A stretch of DNA of 64,000 bases from Phenylobacterium sp. CCH9-H3 (GCF_001557235.1 NZ_LSJI01000011.1:1-64000); one strand, 5' to 3'; positions 35,596-45,421 are shown, counted from the first letter of the stretch. Translations and numbers: made by a program. The notes: a model not told the origin generated them from the letters alone.

Positions 35596-35943
35596 TTAAG
35601 CGTCGGTGAGGAGGCCCTGCTCTTGCAGCATGGTCTTGAGCTCACCCGACTGGAACATCTCCTTGACGATGTCGCAGCCGCCCACGAACTCGCCCTTCAC
35701 ATAGAGCTGCGGGATCGTCGGCCAGTCGGAGAAGGTCTTGATGCCTTCGCGCAGCGGCTCGCTCTGCAGCACGTCCACGCCGACGAACTCCACGCCGAGG
35801 TGGTCGAGGATCTGGACCGTCACCGCGGAGAAGCCGCAGCGGGGCTGTTCCGGCTCGCCCTTCATGAACAGGATCACCGGATGCTCGGCCACGGACTTGG
35901 CGATCCAGTCGTGGACGGGGTTCTGGGTGGCGGTGTCGGTCAT
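35596..35943 (-). CDS. grxD: Monothiol glutaredoxin (Grx4 type)
   Basis: 115 residues from the ATG at 35943. The CGFS active site (C36) and the downstream WPTIPQLYVKGEFVGGCDIV glutathione-binding motif identify the monothiol class, which carries 2Fe-2S clusters and works with BolA in Fe-S trafficking and iron sensing. The bolA gene is 67 bp upstream, as is usual in alphaproteobacteria. Confidence 0.96.
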   Translation of the reverse strand: MTDTATQNPVHDWIAKSVAEHPVILFMKGEPEQPRCGFSAVTVQILDHLGVEFVGVDVLQSEPLREGIKTFSDWPTIPQLYVKGEFVGGCDIVKEMFQSGELKTMLQEQGLLTDA

Positions 35944-36010
35944 CGGACGCCCTTTCGGCGCAAAGTCTTGGCCCAAGAGCTAGGGAGCCGTGGGCGCGGG
36001 GTCAAGCGCG

Positions 36011-36244
36011 TCAGGCTGGCGCGGAGGTCTCCAGCGCCAGGGCGTGCAGTTCGCCGCCCATCCGGCCCTTCAATGCGGCGTAGACGAGCTGGTGCTGGCG
36101 CACGCGCGGCAGGCCCTTGAAGGCGGACGACACGATGCGGGCCTTGTAGTGGTCGCCGTCGCCGGCCAGGTCCGTGATTTCGATCTCGGCGTCGGGGAAG
36201 CCCTCGCGCAGCGCGGCCTCCAGGTCGGGTTGGGACATCGGCAT
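36011..36244 (-). CDS. BolA family protein
   Basis: 77 residues with the class II KH-like BolA fold: ALREGFPDAEIEITDLAGDGDHYKARIVSSAF, then KGLPRVRQHQLVYAALKGRMGGELHALAL, including the conserved His and Gly. BolA proteins bind a shared Fe-S cluster with Grx4, encoded next door. An ATG at 36238 is an alternative start. Confidence 0.94.
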   Translation of the reverse strand: MPMSQPDLEAALREGFPDAEIEITDLAGDGDHYKARIVSSAFKGLPRVRQHQLVYAALKGRMGGELHALALETSAPA

Positions 36245-36264
36245 GACGCCGACTTAGGCCGAGG

Positions 36265-36882
36265 TCAGCCCGAGGTCCAGAGCAGGGAGAGCCCGAACGC
36301 GCCCATCAGGCCCGCCGCGCCCCGGTCCAGGGGCTTCTGGGCCCGCGCATACGCCTGGGCGGCGCGAAGGGCGGAAAAGGCCAGCGCCAGGCCCGTCTGC
36401 CAGGCGAGGCAGGTGACGGTGACCACGGCGACGGCCGCCCAATGCACCCAATGCGGCGTCTCCGGACCGACATAGGCGGAAAAGACGCTGGCGAAGAACA
36501 GGACGGACTTGGGGTTGGTCAGGCAGATCGCCAGGCCCTGCCAGAAGGCGGCCCGCGTCGCGCCGGGCGGCGGCTCGGCCGCCTCGGGCTCCGGCTTGGC
36601 GCGCCAGAGGGCGATGGCGAACCAGATCAGGTAGAGGCCGCCCACCACGCGCAGGATCTTGTAGAGCCACGGCGCGGCGGCCAGCACGGCGGCCAGGCCC
36701 ACTGCGGCGGCCACGCACCAGATCACGCAGCCCAACGTCGTGCCGAGCGCCGTGGCCAGCGCCGGCCCACGCCCACGGCGCATGGCGATCCGCATCGTCA
36801 GGAAGTTCGATGGCCCCGGGATCACCGAGGTTCCCAGCGCCAGCAGGAAGAGGGCGCCCAGGGAGATGATGTGTTCGGTCAT
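36265..36882 (-). CDS. LysE family amino acid exporter
   Basis: 205 residues with six hydrophobic helices. The N-terminal signature ALGTSVIPGPSNFLTMRIAMRRGRGPALATALG is that of LysE/RhtB translocators, which export amino acids or homoserine lactone-like compounds. It sits 7 bp after the DUF1579-like gene on the same strand. Substrate unknown. Confidence 0.92.
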   Translation of the reverse strand: MTEHIISLGALFLLALGTSVIPGPSNFLTMRIAMRRGRGPALATALGTTLGCVIWCVAAAVGLAAVLAAAPWLYKILRVVGGLYLIWFAIALWRAKPEPEAAEPPPGATRAAFWQGLAICLTNPKSVLFFASVFSAYVGPETPHWVHWAAVAVVTVTCLAWQTGLALAFSALRAAQAYARAQKPLDRGAAGLMGAFGLSLLWTSG

Positions 36883-36889
36883 GGTCCCT

Positions 36890-37369
36890 TCAGGCCGTGC
36901 GTGTGAAGGCCATGATCCAGTTGGTCTCCCAGGTCTGGCCGTCGTCGTACGAGAAGGCCTGGCTCCAGCGGGCGGAGGCCGAGGTGATCTCCTCCCAGCG
37001 ATAGACCACCTTCACCGGCCGGTCGCCGTCCACATCCTCGCCGTAGAACAGGCCAATGCCGTTCTGGAAGCGGCCGAAGACCGGATCCTGCAGCGTACCG
37101 GTCTGGCTGTTCACCCAGTAGATGGCCCAGAGACCACTCGCCACATCGAAGGTGCGGAACGAGAGACCCTGGAAGCCGCGCTCGGGGAAATCGTTCTCGT
37201 CGACGTTGCACAGGCCGCCCATCAGGCCCTGGCAGAAGGTCGTGCCGTGGAAGACGTCCCAGTCCTGCGCGCCGACCCCCCGCGCCTTGAGGCGGCGATG
37301 CTCCACGGCCCAGCGGCCGTAGAGGAAGTGGAAGTCGCGCCGACCGTCGTCGTGGGCGTCGTAAGCCAT
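36890..37369 (-). CDS. Hypothetical protein, DUF1579-like
   Basis: 159 residues from the ATG at 37369. No signal peptide or membrane helix. The sequence is rich in aromatic residues (FHFLYGRWAVEHRRLK, LSFRTFDVASGLWAIYWVN, WSQAFSYDDGQTWETNWIMAF), as in beta-barrel DUF1579/lipocalin-like proteins of unknown function. It probably shares a transcript with the LysE gene. Confidence 0.65.
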   Translation of the reverse strand: MAYDAHDDGRRDFHFLYGRWAVEHRRLKARGVGAQDWDVFHGTTFCQGLMGGLCNVDENDFPERGFQGLSFRTFDVASGLWAIYWVNSQTGTLQDPVFGRFQNGIGLFYGEDVDGDRPVKVVYRWEEITSASARWSQAFSYDDGQTWETNWIMAFTRTA

Positions 37370-37450
37370 GTGATGTCCCTCGCTCTTGGGGACAGGCATA
37401 GCCGGCGGCTGCTGACACCTGCGTGTCAGCAGCGCGCGACGCGCAGAGCA

Positions 37451-38683
37451 TCAGTCGATGATCGCGGAGTAGATGATGTTCTTGAGCTGGCCGCGGAAGT
37501 TGAAGGTGCCGGAGGGCATGAGCTGGGTCATGAACACCACGCAAAGGTCTTCTTTCGGATCGACCCAGAAGATCGTCGAGGCCGCTCCGCCCCAGTAGTA
37601 GTCGCCGCTGCCGAGGCCACCCGACTCCACCTCGCCCAGGGTGGAGGCGAAGCCCAGGCCGAAGCCGACGCCGTCGTAGGCGGTCTCGGAGAAGCCGCCG
37701 ATGGCCAGGTCGGTCAGCTGCTTGCCGCCGGGCAGATGGTTCATGTGCATGAGGGCGATGGTCCGCGGCCCCAGCACCCGGTGTCCGTCCAGCTCGCCGC
37801 CCCGCCGCAGCATCTCGCAGAACCGCAGGTAGTCGGCGCTGGTCCCGGTCAGGCCGCCGCCGCCGGACTTGAAGCCGGGCTCGTAGTTGAAGCCGGAGGT
37901 TTCGGGATCGTCGATCAGCTTGAGCTTCTTGTCCGGCCCGCGCTGATAGTTGGCGGCGAAGCGGCCCTTCTTCTCCGGCGCCACCTGGAAGGCGGTGTCC
38001 TTCATGCCGAGCGGCTGGAAGATCATCTCGTCCAGGTACTGCGCGAACGGCTTGCCGGAGATGATCTCGACCAGGGCGCCGCAGACATCGGTGGCCAGGG
38101 AATACATCCAGGCCGTGCCCGGCTGGTAGCGCAGCGGCACCTGGGCCAGCTTGTCCATGAACTGCATCATGGTGTCCGCGCCGCCGATCGAGCGGACCTT
38201 GAGCTCGCGGTAGATCTTGTCGATCGGATGCTGGATGCCGACGCCGGGCAGGCCGCCGCCGTAGGTGAAGCCGGCAGTGTGGGAGAGGACGTCGCGGAAC
38301 GTCACCGGCCGGTTCGGCCGCTCGGTCTGCATGGCCTCGCCTTCGCCCGAGACCCAGACCCGATGGTTCTTCCACGACGGCACGTAGCGGGAGACGGGGT
38401 CGTTGAGCTGGAAATAGCCCTGCTCATAGAGCGTCATCAGCGCGACCGAGGTGATCGGCTTGGTCATGGAATAGATGCGATAGATCGTGTCGTCCCGGGT
38501 GGGTTTGCCGCGCTCGGCGTCCATCAGGCCGAGCGAGCGGAAGTAGGCGAGGTGCCCGTGGCGGGCGACGCTGACCTGGCAGCCGGCGATCTTGCCGGAG
38601 GCGATATAGTTGCGTTCCAGATGCTCGGTGATGCGTTCCAGGCGGCCGGCGTCGAGGCCGGTCCACTGCGACTGGGCGTCCAT
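37451..38683 (-). CDS. Serine hydrolase of the beta-lactamase/esterase (class C-like) family
   Basis: 410 residues from the ATG at 38683, with GGGAGG upstream. The catalytic S72-M-T-K75 and the downstream YSLATDV tyrosine loop match the AmpC/EstB-like serine hydrolase family. Several members are esterases or D-aminopeptidases rather than lactamases. No signal peptide is visible, which favours a cytoplasmic esterase-type role. Divergent from the CinA-like gene. Confidence 0.9.
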   Translation of the reverse strand: MDAQSQWTGLDAGRLERITEHLERNYIASGKIAGCQVSVARHGHLAYFRSLGLMDAERGKPTRDDTIYRIYSMTKPITSVALMTLYEQGYFQLNDPVSRYVPSWKNHRVWVSGEGEAMQTERPNRPVTFRDVLSHTAGFTYGGGLPGVGIQHPIDKIYRELKVRSIGGADTMMQFMDKLAQVPLRYQPGTAWMYSLATDVCGALVEIISGKPFAQYLDEMIFQPLGMKDTAFQVAPEKKGRFAANYQRGPDKKLKLIDDPETSGFNYEPGFKSGGGGLTGTSADYLRFCEMLRRGGELDGHRVLGPRTIALMHMNHLPGGKQLTDLAIGGFSETAYDGVGFGLGFASTLGEVESGGLGSGDYYWGGAASTIFWVDPKEDLCVVFMTQLMPSGTFNFRGQLKNIIYSAIID

Positions 38684-38770
38684 CCAAAATTCCTCCCGGC
38701 AGTATGGCTTTCTCTTGAATGACGGCATCATGACCGCCGAACAGGTGTTTGGCCAAGGGGCGAGGGACGG

Positions 38771-39253
38771 ATGGACGAGCTGGAGGCCCTGGCGGCCGAG
38801 ATCGGCGAGGCGCTGAAGGCGCGGGGCGAGAAGGTCGCCGTGGCGGAGAGTTCGTCCGGAGGGCTGATCTCGGCGGCGCTGCTCAGCGTGCCGGGCGCCA
38901 GCGCCTACTACCTGGGCGGGGCGGTGGTCTATACGCCCAAGGCCCGGGTGCTGCTCACCGACATTCCCCGCGAGGCGCTGGAGGGCATGCGCTCGGCCAG
39001 CGAACCCTACGCCCTGCTGCTGGCCCGCAACCAAGTGGAGCGCTACGGGGCGACCTGGGGCGTCTCCGAAACCGGCGCGGCGGGGCCGACCGGCAACGCT
39101 TACGGCGATGCCGCGGGCCACACCTGCGTGGCCGTGTCGGGCCCGGTGGAGGCGGTGCTGACCATCGAGACTGGATCGAGCGACCGGTCGGCCAACATGC
39201 GCGCATTCGCCGCCGCAGCGCTGGACCTTCTGAAACGCGCGATCGCGGATTGA
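38771..39253 (+). CDS. CinA-family nicotinamide-nucleotide amidohydrolase domain protein
   Basis: 160 residues consisting only of the C-terminal CinA domain (COG1546/PncC type), with the signature VAVAESSSGGLISAALLSVPGAS and the second motif SETGAAGPTGNAYGDAAGHT. PncC-type enzymes deamidate NMN to NaMN in pyridine nucleotide salvage. The variant spacing leaves activity open. Confidence 0.85.
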   Translation: MDELEALAAEIGEALKARGEKVAVAESSSGGLISAALLSVPGASAYYLGGAVVYTPKARVLLTDIPREALEGMRSASEPYALLLARNQVERYGATWGVSETGAAGPTGNAYGDAAGHTCVAVSGPVEAVLTIETGSSDRSANMRAFAAAALDLLKRAIAD

Positions 39254-39329
39254 GGCCGCTGGGCCTGCCGAGCCTTCCGGCGCAGCGATTCTGGGCTAAC
39301 GCTGCGGGCTGCATTCGGAAACCCGGGTC

Positions 39330-40340
39330 TTGGCCGACAGCATCCCCTTTCTGAGCTTCGAGAGCGCGGACGTGCCGCCGGGCGAGGGGCGGGTGCGCTG
39401 GGCCGCCTTGGTCGGCGCTTATGACGTGACTCTGCCGGAGGGGCAGGTCGAGGCGGACTTCGCCGTCTCGTCGGAATCCTGGCTGCTGGGCGATATCGTG
39501 GTCACCCGGGGGCGCCTCACGCCCGTCGAGCTCGACCGCTCCGTGGCGAGGATCGCCGCCGACGGGCGGGACACCTTCACGTTCGGCCTGGTCACCCGCG
39601 GCCACCTGGCGGGCGAGTTCGACGGTCGGTCATGCGACCTGCGGCCGGGGCAGGTGTGCGTCATCGATTTCTCGCGGCCCTGGCAGGCCCGTTCGTCGCC
39701 GGCTGAGTTCATCCTGGTGGCGGCGCCCCGGGCGGCCCTGATGGCGCTGGCGCCCCAGGTCCGCGACCTGCACGGCCGCCTCCTCGACGGCGCGACCGCC
39801 CGGATCCTGGCGGAACACTTCGCCGCCCTGGTCAGGCACCTTCCGGAAGCCAGGGCGGCCGATGTGCCGGTCATCCGGCGGACGACGCTGAGGATGATCG
39901 CCGAAAGCCTGGAATCCCTGGCGCCCGACAACGCCGATGGCCCGGATCTGCCGCAAGGGCGCATCGTCGGTCGGGTGCGCCGGCACATCGAGGACGAACT
40001 GGGCTCGGCCGACCTCTCGCCGGCGACCATCTGCAAGGCGCTGGGGGTCAGCCGCCCGACCCTCTATCGCGCCTTCAGGCCCAGCGGGGGCGTCGTCCGG
40101 CATATCCAGCGGCGGCGGCTGGAGGCCGTGCACGTGCTGCTGTCCGACCCGGCCGAAACGCGGGGGCTGGCGGAACTGGCCCAGGACTTCGGCTTCTCCA
40201 GCCATGCGCATTTCAGCACGGCCTTCCGGCGTCGCTTCGGCTACGCGCCGCGCGACCTGCGCGCAGGCGGCGCCAGCAGCTCGGTCGGCGGCGGGGCGCT
40301 GTTGTTCCAGACCTGGATGCTGGAGCTGAACAGCCGCTAG
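39330..40340 (+). CDS. AraC family transcriptional regulator
   Basis: 336 residues. An N-terminal cupin-like sensing domain is followed by a C-terminal double helix-turn-helix at about 215-310 (LSPATICKALGVSRPTLYRAF, then ELAQDFGFSSHAHFSTAFRRRFGYAPRDLR). The frame starts at TTG 39330 with no good ribosome site, so the true start is uncertain. Signal and targets unknown; it may control the PEPxxWA-CTERM gene that follows. Confidence 0.85.
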   Translation: MADSIPFLSFESADVPPGEGRVRWAALVGAYDVTLPEGQVEADFAVSSESWLLGDIVVTRGRLTPVELDRSVARIAADGRDTFTFGLVTRGHLAGEFDGRSCDLRPGQVCVIDFSRPWQARSSPAEFILVAAPRAALMALAPQVRDLHGRLLDGATARILAEHFAALVRHLPEARAADVPVIRRTTLRMIAESLESLAPDNADGPDLPQGRIVGRVRRHIEDELGSADLSPATICKALGVSRPTLYRAFRPSGGVVRHIQRRRLEAVHVLLSDPAETRGLAELAQDFGFSSHAHFSTAFRRRFGYAPRDLRAGGASSSVGGGALLFQTWMLELNSR

Positions 40341-40472
40341 GCGGCGATTGAGACGCTGGTGAAAGCCGGGCGCGGGATTTTGAGACCCCCGCGGAACGTC
40401 GACGCGCCCGCGGCGGGCTACCTCTTGGGGGCGCGGGCCTCGGCTCGGCGCTGGCGGGCTGGGGGCAAGTGG

Positions 40473-41195
40473 ATGTGGAAAGAACTCTGCGCGGCGCTTG
40501 CGGCCGCTGGACTGATGGCGTCGGCGTCCCCGGCGGGCGCGGCCGCCGTGCTGGACGTCAACAACTACAAGGCGTTCAGTCCGGTCTCTGGCTGGGAGGC
40601 CTCCTCCTACTATCAAGGTGGCCCGTTCCCGTTCGAGTACCTCACGACCACCCTTTACCAGACCTGGACCGTCGGTCTGTCCGGCTATCTCGCCGGCATC
40701 GACATCTATGGCCGGTACACAGGCGCCGACGGCGACTTCCGGGTTGAGGTCTTCAAGGGCGGCAATCCCACCGCCGCCGGCGCGTTCTCGAACGCCAACC
40801 TGCTGGGCGTGGTGAGCCGGCCGTTGGCGACACCTCAGCCCCCTGGCGCGGCGTACCTGATGTCGTTCGACTTCACGTCGGCGAACATCTTCGCCGAGGC
40901 CGGCGACAAGCTGACGTTCCGGATGAGCGTCGATCCCTGCGCGATGCGGACGTGCGTTCGCCGGTTCAGCACGATCCCGAACGGTTCGGGCGGCCAGACC
41001 ACCAACGGCTATGCGGGGGGCGGCCTGTTCAGCAAGCAGGGCTTCGGCGCGATCACCGCGCTCAACACCGACGCCAATTTCCGGACCTTCATGGCGCCCG
41101 TGCCCGAGCCCGCGACCTGGGCGGTCATGATCGTGGGGTTCGCCCTGGCGGGTTCAGGCCTCCGCCGGCGCCGCGCGGAGGCCTCGGTGGCGTAG
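40473..41195 (+). CDS. PEPxxWA-CTERM sorting domain protein
   Basis: 240 residues from the ATG at 40473. A signal peptide of about 24 residues ends in SPAGA. The beta-rich body has two close Cys (DPCAMRTC). The C-terminal sorting signal (about 210-240) is VPEPATWAVMIVGFALAGSG with RRRR. The mature domain resembles the DUF4082/lectin-like architecture of other exported proteins only loosely. Unknown function; export is inferred. Confidence 0.85.
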   Translation: MWKELCAALAAAGLMASASPAGAAAVLDVNNYKAFSPVSGWEASSYYQGGPFPFEYLTTTLYQTWTVGLSGYLAGIDIYGRYTGADGDFRVEVFKGGNPTAAGAFSNANLLGVVSRPLATPQPPGAAYLMSFDFTSANIFAEAGDKLTFRMSVDPCAMRTCVRRFSTIPNGSGGQTTNGYAGGGLFSKQGFGAITALNTDANFRTFMAPVPEPATWAVMIVGFALAGSGLRRRRAEASVA

Positions 41196-41234
41196 CGGAC
41201 CCCCTCCGCCTTGTGGGGAGAGGGCCCGTCGCGG

Positions 41235-43907
41235 TCAGAACTGGATGTTGGCCCCGGCGAAGACGGTGCGGCCGCTGCTCGTCGTGTTCCACAGGCGCTT
41301 GGCCTGGGCGCCGTTGAACTGCTCCTCGCGTTCGTCGGTGAGGTTGACCCCGTCGATCGTCAGCCGGATCCGATCCGTCAGCTGGTAGAAGGCCGCTGCG
41401 TCGACGTAGGTGGTGGCCCGGAAGCCGCCGCCGTCGATCGGGTACTCGGACCGATAGTTGGCTGAGACCCGCGCCCCCCACTTCGGCGTCTCGTAGTAGA
41501 GCGTGACGTTGTAGGTCAGGTCGCTCATCCCGAAGATCTCGCCGGTCTCCCCGCTGGGATAGGTGGTCTTGGAGTCGATGAAGGTCACGTTGGCGACGAC
41601 CCCCATGTCCTTCAGCGCGCCCGGCAGGAAGAAGAAGTCGCTCTGGGCGCTGAGTTCGACGCCCGTGAGCGTGGCGTCGTTCAGGTTGATGGGGCGGGTG
41701 AACTCGTTGACCAGCCGTGAGCCCGAGACGCCAGCGATCAGGTTGTCCGGCAGGCCCGTGCTGGAATACGGCACGTTGGTCACCCGCTGGCTGACCACGA
41801 ACCCGTCGATCTTCTTGTGGAACAGGCCGGCGGAGACGATGCCGATGTCGCCGAAGTACCATTCCGCCGACAGGTCGAACTCGTCCGAGGTGTAGGGGTC
41901 GAGGTCGGGGTTGCCCACGTTGACGGTCAGGAAGCCGGTGGCGGAATCCAGGCTGACCGTGCCGTTCATGGCGTAGGCGGTGAGCGACGGCCGGTTGATG
42001 TTCTGCGCCGCCGCCAGCCGGATCTGGAGATTTTCGGTCACCTCCATCACCGCGTTGAAGGCCGGCAGCACGCCCGAATATTTCGACTTCACGCGGATCG
42101 GGCCGACATTGGCCGTGCCCGACGAGGTGAGCTCGGTCTCATAGGCGCGCAGGCCGAGATTGCCGCGGACGGTCCGGCCGAACAGGTTGCCGGTCCAATC
42201 GAGCTGGGCGTAAGCGGCCTTGGTGTCCTCCTCAACCGCGTAGATGGACCGGGGCGCGCCCAGGGTGCGGGTCACCCCGTACTTCGCCAGGGCCTTGTCC
42301 CAGTCGACGATCAGCCAGGACTGGTCGTCATGCTCGTCGAAGATCTCGTAGTAGTCGTTGACGCGGTCATCGAGGGTCCCGTTCTCCCAGGCCGTCTTCA
42401 GCAGGTCGTCCGTCGCCTGCTGGAAGCCCGAGTTGCGGAAGCCCCTGAACGAGGCGCCGGTCTTCAGCGTCGCCGCCTCGCTGATCACATAGGCCACGTT
42501 GAACTCCGCGTTCTCGAGTTTCGTGGACTGGTAGGTCGCCGAGAAATCGATCTCGTGGGCGCGGTAGTTGTTCGGGTCGGTGGTGTCCCACTTGTAGGTG
42601 TTGTGGGCGTTGTTCCCGCCGGCCGTGTAGTCGGTGATCAGGCCGCCGAACGCCTCGGTGTAGAACTTGTCCGAGACGGGGATATCGTAGTCCGAGGTCT
42701 CGCGGCCGATGTGGCCCGACACGCTGAGGCGCTCGGAGAGCTCCCACTCGCCGGTCAGCACCAGCTGGTCGAATTTGTTCTCCGTGCTCTGCCGGCGGGT
42801 CTCTGTGGCGAAGACCGTATTGTTCACGTCGGCGTAGGTCACCGAGTTGAACCGGTCGTAGCGGACCTCGTTCAGCCGCGGCGGCGGGGTGGTGATCCCC
42901 GAATGGCGGACCGAGCCGCCGAGGATCGTGGACGCCTGCGAGGCGCGCGTCGCCAGGTGCAGTTCGTTGCGGTCGTTGGTGAACTCGCCGTGGAGCGCGT
43001 CGAGGGTGAGGGTCATGTTCTCGACCGGCCGCCATTGTACGGCGGCGGTGAGGCCCAGACGTTCCTGATCGGAGCTCCAGACCGAGAGGCGGTTGCCCCG
43101 CTGGAAGACCAGCGTACCCGCATTGATGAGCGCCTGATCCGCGGCGCTGAGCCGCGAGATGTCCGTGCCGCCGGAGGTCACACGGCTGGGGGAATAGGTG
43201 TTGTAGCCCTGCTCTTCGGTCTCCCGCTTGGAATAGGCCGCCGAGATCAGCACCCCGAAACGGTCGTCCCAGTTGCGGCTGAGCATGCCGGCGAAGCGGG
43301 GCTGGAAGTCCTTGGTGGCCGAGTTGGTGCCGCCCTGCAGCGACAGCGCCGCGCGCGTGCCGTCGTAGGCGAACGGCTTGGCCGTATAGAGACCCACCGT
43401 ACCGGCCATCCCGCCTTCGTCCTGTTCGGCCGAGAACGACTTGCGCACTTCAACCTTGGTGAAGAGCTCGGACGCGAAGATGTTGAAGTCGAAAGCCCGG
43501 TCCCGCGAGGTCTGGCCGCGGCTGTCCATCGGCGAATCGACGTTGCCCAGGACTTCCATCCCGTTGAGCTGCACGCGGGTGAAGTCGGGCCCCAGGCCAC
43601 GCAGGCTGACCCGCCGGCCCTCGCCGCCCTCGCGGGTGATCGCCAGGCCGGGCAGGCGCTGCAGCGACTCCGCCAGGTTGAGATCGGGGAACTTGGCCAT
43701 GTCCTCGGCCACGATGACGTCCGAGGTGACCTCGGCCGAGCGCTTCAGCTCGCGCGCCGCCGCGAGAGAGCCCCGGAACCCGGTCACCACCAGCTCCTCG
43801 ACCTCGCCGCCCGCCGCCTCCTGGGCCTGGGCCCCGCCGCTCAGCAGCGCGAACGCAATGATGCTGGTCGCTGCGCCCGCGGCGAGCGTCTTCCTGGAAT
43901 TGTACAT
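41235..43907 (-). CDS. TonB-dependent receptor (Xanthomonas/Caulobacter class)
   Basis: 890 residues from the ATG at 43907. Signal peptide to about residue 29 (LLSGGAQAQ), a TonB box-like EVEELVVTGFRGSL, a plug domain (LNLAESLQRLPGLAITREGGEGRRVSLRGLGPDFTRVQLNGMEV), and a 22-strand barrel ending in Phe (GANIQF). It resembles the TonB-Xanth-Caul receptors that import oligosaccharides or other large nutrients using TonB energy. No neighbouring enzymes reveal the ligand. Confidence 0.94.
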   Translation of the reverse strand: MYNSRKTLAAGAATSIIAFALLSGGAQAQEAAGGEVEELVVTGFRGSLAAARELKRSAEVTSDVIVAEDMAKFPDLNLAESLQRLPGLAITREGGEGRRVSLRGLGPDFTRVQLNGMEVLGNVDSPMDSRGQTSRDRAFDFNIFASELFTKVEVRKSFSAEQDEGGMAGTVGLYTAKPFAYDGTRAALSLQGGTNSATKDFQPRFAGMLSRNWDDRFGVLISAAYSKRETEEQGYNTYSPSRVTSGGTDISRLSAADQALINAGTLVFQRGNRLSVWSSDQERLGLTAAVQWRPVENMTLTLDALHGEFTNDRNELHLATRASQASTILGGSVRHSGITTPPPRLNEVRYDRFNSVTYADVNNTVFATETRRQSTENKFDQLVLTGEWELSERLSVSGHIGRETSDYDIPVSDKFYTEAFGGLITDYTAGGNNAHNTYKWDTTDPNNYRAHEIDFSATYQSTKLENAEFNVAYVISEAATLKTGASFRGFRNSGFQQATDDLLKTAWENGTLDDRVNDYYEIFDEHDDQSWLIVDWDKALAKYGVTRTLGAPRSIYAVEEDTKAAYAQLDWTGNLFGRTVRGNLGLRAYETELTSSGTANVGPIRVKSKYSGVLPAFNAVMEVTENLQIRLAAAQNINRPSLTAYAMNGTVSLDSATGFLTVNVGNPDLDPYTSDEFDLSAEWYFGDIGIVSAGLFHKKIDGFVVSQRVTNVPYSSTGLPDNLIAGVSGSRLVNEFTRPINLNDATLTGVELSAQSDFFFLPGALKDMGVVANVTFIDSKTTYPSGETGEIFGMSDLTYNVTLYYETPKWGARVSANYRSEYPIDGGGFRATTYVDAAAFYQLTDRIRLTIDGVNLTDEREEQFNGAQAKRLWNTTSSGRTVFAGANIQF

Positions 43908-44045
43908 GATGCCCCTACTGTCCAACGGCCCGCCGGGTCCGGCTCGCGGTCCGGCGGGTGGGAGGGCGTTAGAGGGGCCCGGTGACAGGCCTTTGATGGT
44001 TGCGGCACGGCTTTATGACTGGGCATTGGCCCGGCGGGCTGTCCG

Positions 44046-44381
44046 CTAGGCGCGCGCCGGCCGGCCGTTCCGCGGCCGAACCGCCATTTCGACGGCGACA
44101 GCATCGCCCGCGGTGATGTTCGCCTTGCGACGCACGGCGTCCTTGAGCGGCAGCAGATAGCCCCCGTCCTTGGGGAAGAGGGATGTCTCGAAGGCGACTT
44201 CGCCGATCCGCGCGTCCACCGGGACCACGCCCCACCCATAGCTTGCGGCGCGGGCGGCCTGACGGACCAGCTCCACCTGCTCGGTCGGCACGGCGGCGAA
44301 GAAATAGGGCGACGGGCCGCGCCAGTGGATCACCTCCGCTTCGAAGGCGATCGCGGCGAAAGCCTCGTCGTGCGGGATCAT
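44046..44381 (-). CDS. DUF1905 domain protein
   Basis: 111 residues. A small beta-barrel of the DUF1905 type: FEAEVIHWRGPSPYFFAAVP near the N-terminus, GWGVVPVDARIGEVAFETSLFPKDGGYLLPLKDAVR in the middle. Such domains bind or protect small molecules; their role is not settled. Its ATG overlaps the stop of the oxidoreductase gene (ATGA), making it the last gene of a coupled three-gene operon. Confidence 0.85.
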   Translation of the reverse strand: MIPHDEAFAAIAFEAEVIHWRGPSPYFFAAVPTEQVELVRQAARAASYGWGVVPVDARIGEVAFETSLFPKDGGYLLPLKDAVRRKANITAGDAVAVEMAVRPRNGRPARA

Positions 44382-45421
44382 CCGCCCAGCGTCGGATCGT
44401 CCCCGACCCGGACCAGCATCTTGCCGAAATTGCCGCCCTTCAGCATCTCGGCGAAGGCGGCCGGGACGGTCTCGAGACCCTCGCGAATGTCTTCCAGGTA
44501 GCGGACCTTCCCGTCGGCGACCCACGGCGTCATGTCGGCCAGGAAGGCGTCGTGATGGGTCTCCACGTAGTCGCCCACGAAGAGGTTCTGCACGCGGACG
44601 CCCCGGGCCTCCGCCGCGGCCTTCTCCGCCGCGCCGGCGTTGACGTCGGCCGCGTCGCCATAGTGGGCGATGAGCCCGCAGATGGTCATCCGCGCGCCGG
44701 GATTGAACAGCGGCAGGACCGCCTCGAACACCGCCCCGCCCACGTTCTCGAAATAGACGTCGACCCCGGCGGGACAGGCGGCCTTGAGATCCTCCGCGAA
44801 GGTGGGGCTGAGGTGGCTGACGCAGGCGTCGAAGCCGAGATCCTCGATGACGAACCGGCACTTCTCCGGCCGGCCGGCGATGCCGACCACTCTGGCGCCC
44901 TTCAGCCGCGCGAGCTGCCCCGCGATCTGGCCTACGCCGCCGGACGCGGCCGAGACGACCACGGTGTCGCCCGGCTTCGGATCGCCCTGCAGGATCATGC
45001 CGGCGTAGGCGGTCAGGCCCAGCATGCCGAGGACGCCGACGGCGTGGGAGAGCTTGCCGCGCGTCGGATCGAGCTTGCGCGGGACCATATAGCCGGGGCG
45101 GGGCACGCCGTCGCCCATCAGGCCGTAGGCGGCCCAGCCGTTGGTGTTGAACACGAAGTCGCCGGCCTCGAGGCCATCGATATGACTTTCGACGACCTGG
45201 CTTACGGTCCGGGCATGGCAGGGGGCGCCCTTCGGCTCGACGCCGCGGCGCTTGTAGCCCCACTGATAGGGATCGAGGCTGACATAGATCGTCCGCGTCA
45301 GGGCCTGGCCAGGACCCGGCGCAGGGATGGGCCCTTCGCGCAGTTCGAAGGTGTCGGCGGCGGGCCAGGCGGGGACGGGCCTGTCGGCGAGCGTCCAGTA
45401 GCGGTTCACGGTATCGCTCAT
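44378..45421 (-). CDS. NADP-dependent oxidoreductase (MDR superfamily, alkenal reductase type)
   Basis: 347 residues. A GroES-like N-terminal half and a Rossmann half with VVVSAASGGVGQIAGQLARLKGARVVGIAGRPEK. It lacks the zinc Cys cluster and has the conserved SLDPYQWGYKRRG stretch of the leukotriene-B4/alkenal double-bond reductases, which reduce alpha,beta-unsaturated carbonyls with NADPH. Start and stop codons overlap both operon neighbours (ATGA at each). Confidence 0.9.
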   Translation of the reverse strand: MSDTVNRYWTLADRPVPAWPAADTFELREGPIPAPGPGQALTRTIYVSLDPYQWGYKRRGVEPKGAPCHARTVSQVVESHIDGLEAGDFVFNTNGWAAYGLMGDGVPRPGYMVPRKLDPTRGKLSHAVGVLGMLGLTAYAGMILQGDPKPGDTVVVSAASGGVGQIAGQLARLKGARVVGIAGRPEKCRFVIEDLGFDACVSHLSPTFAEDLKAACPAGVDVYFENVGGAVFEAVLPLFNPGARMTICGLIAHYGDAADVNAGAAEKAAAEARGVRVQNLFVGDYVETHHDAFLADMTPWVADGKVRYLEDIREGLETVPAAFAEMLKGGNFGKMLVRVGDDPTLGG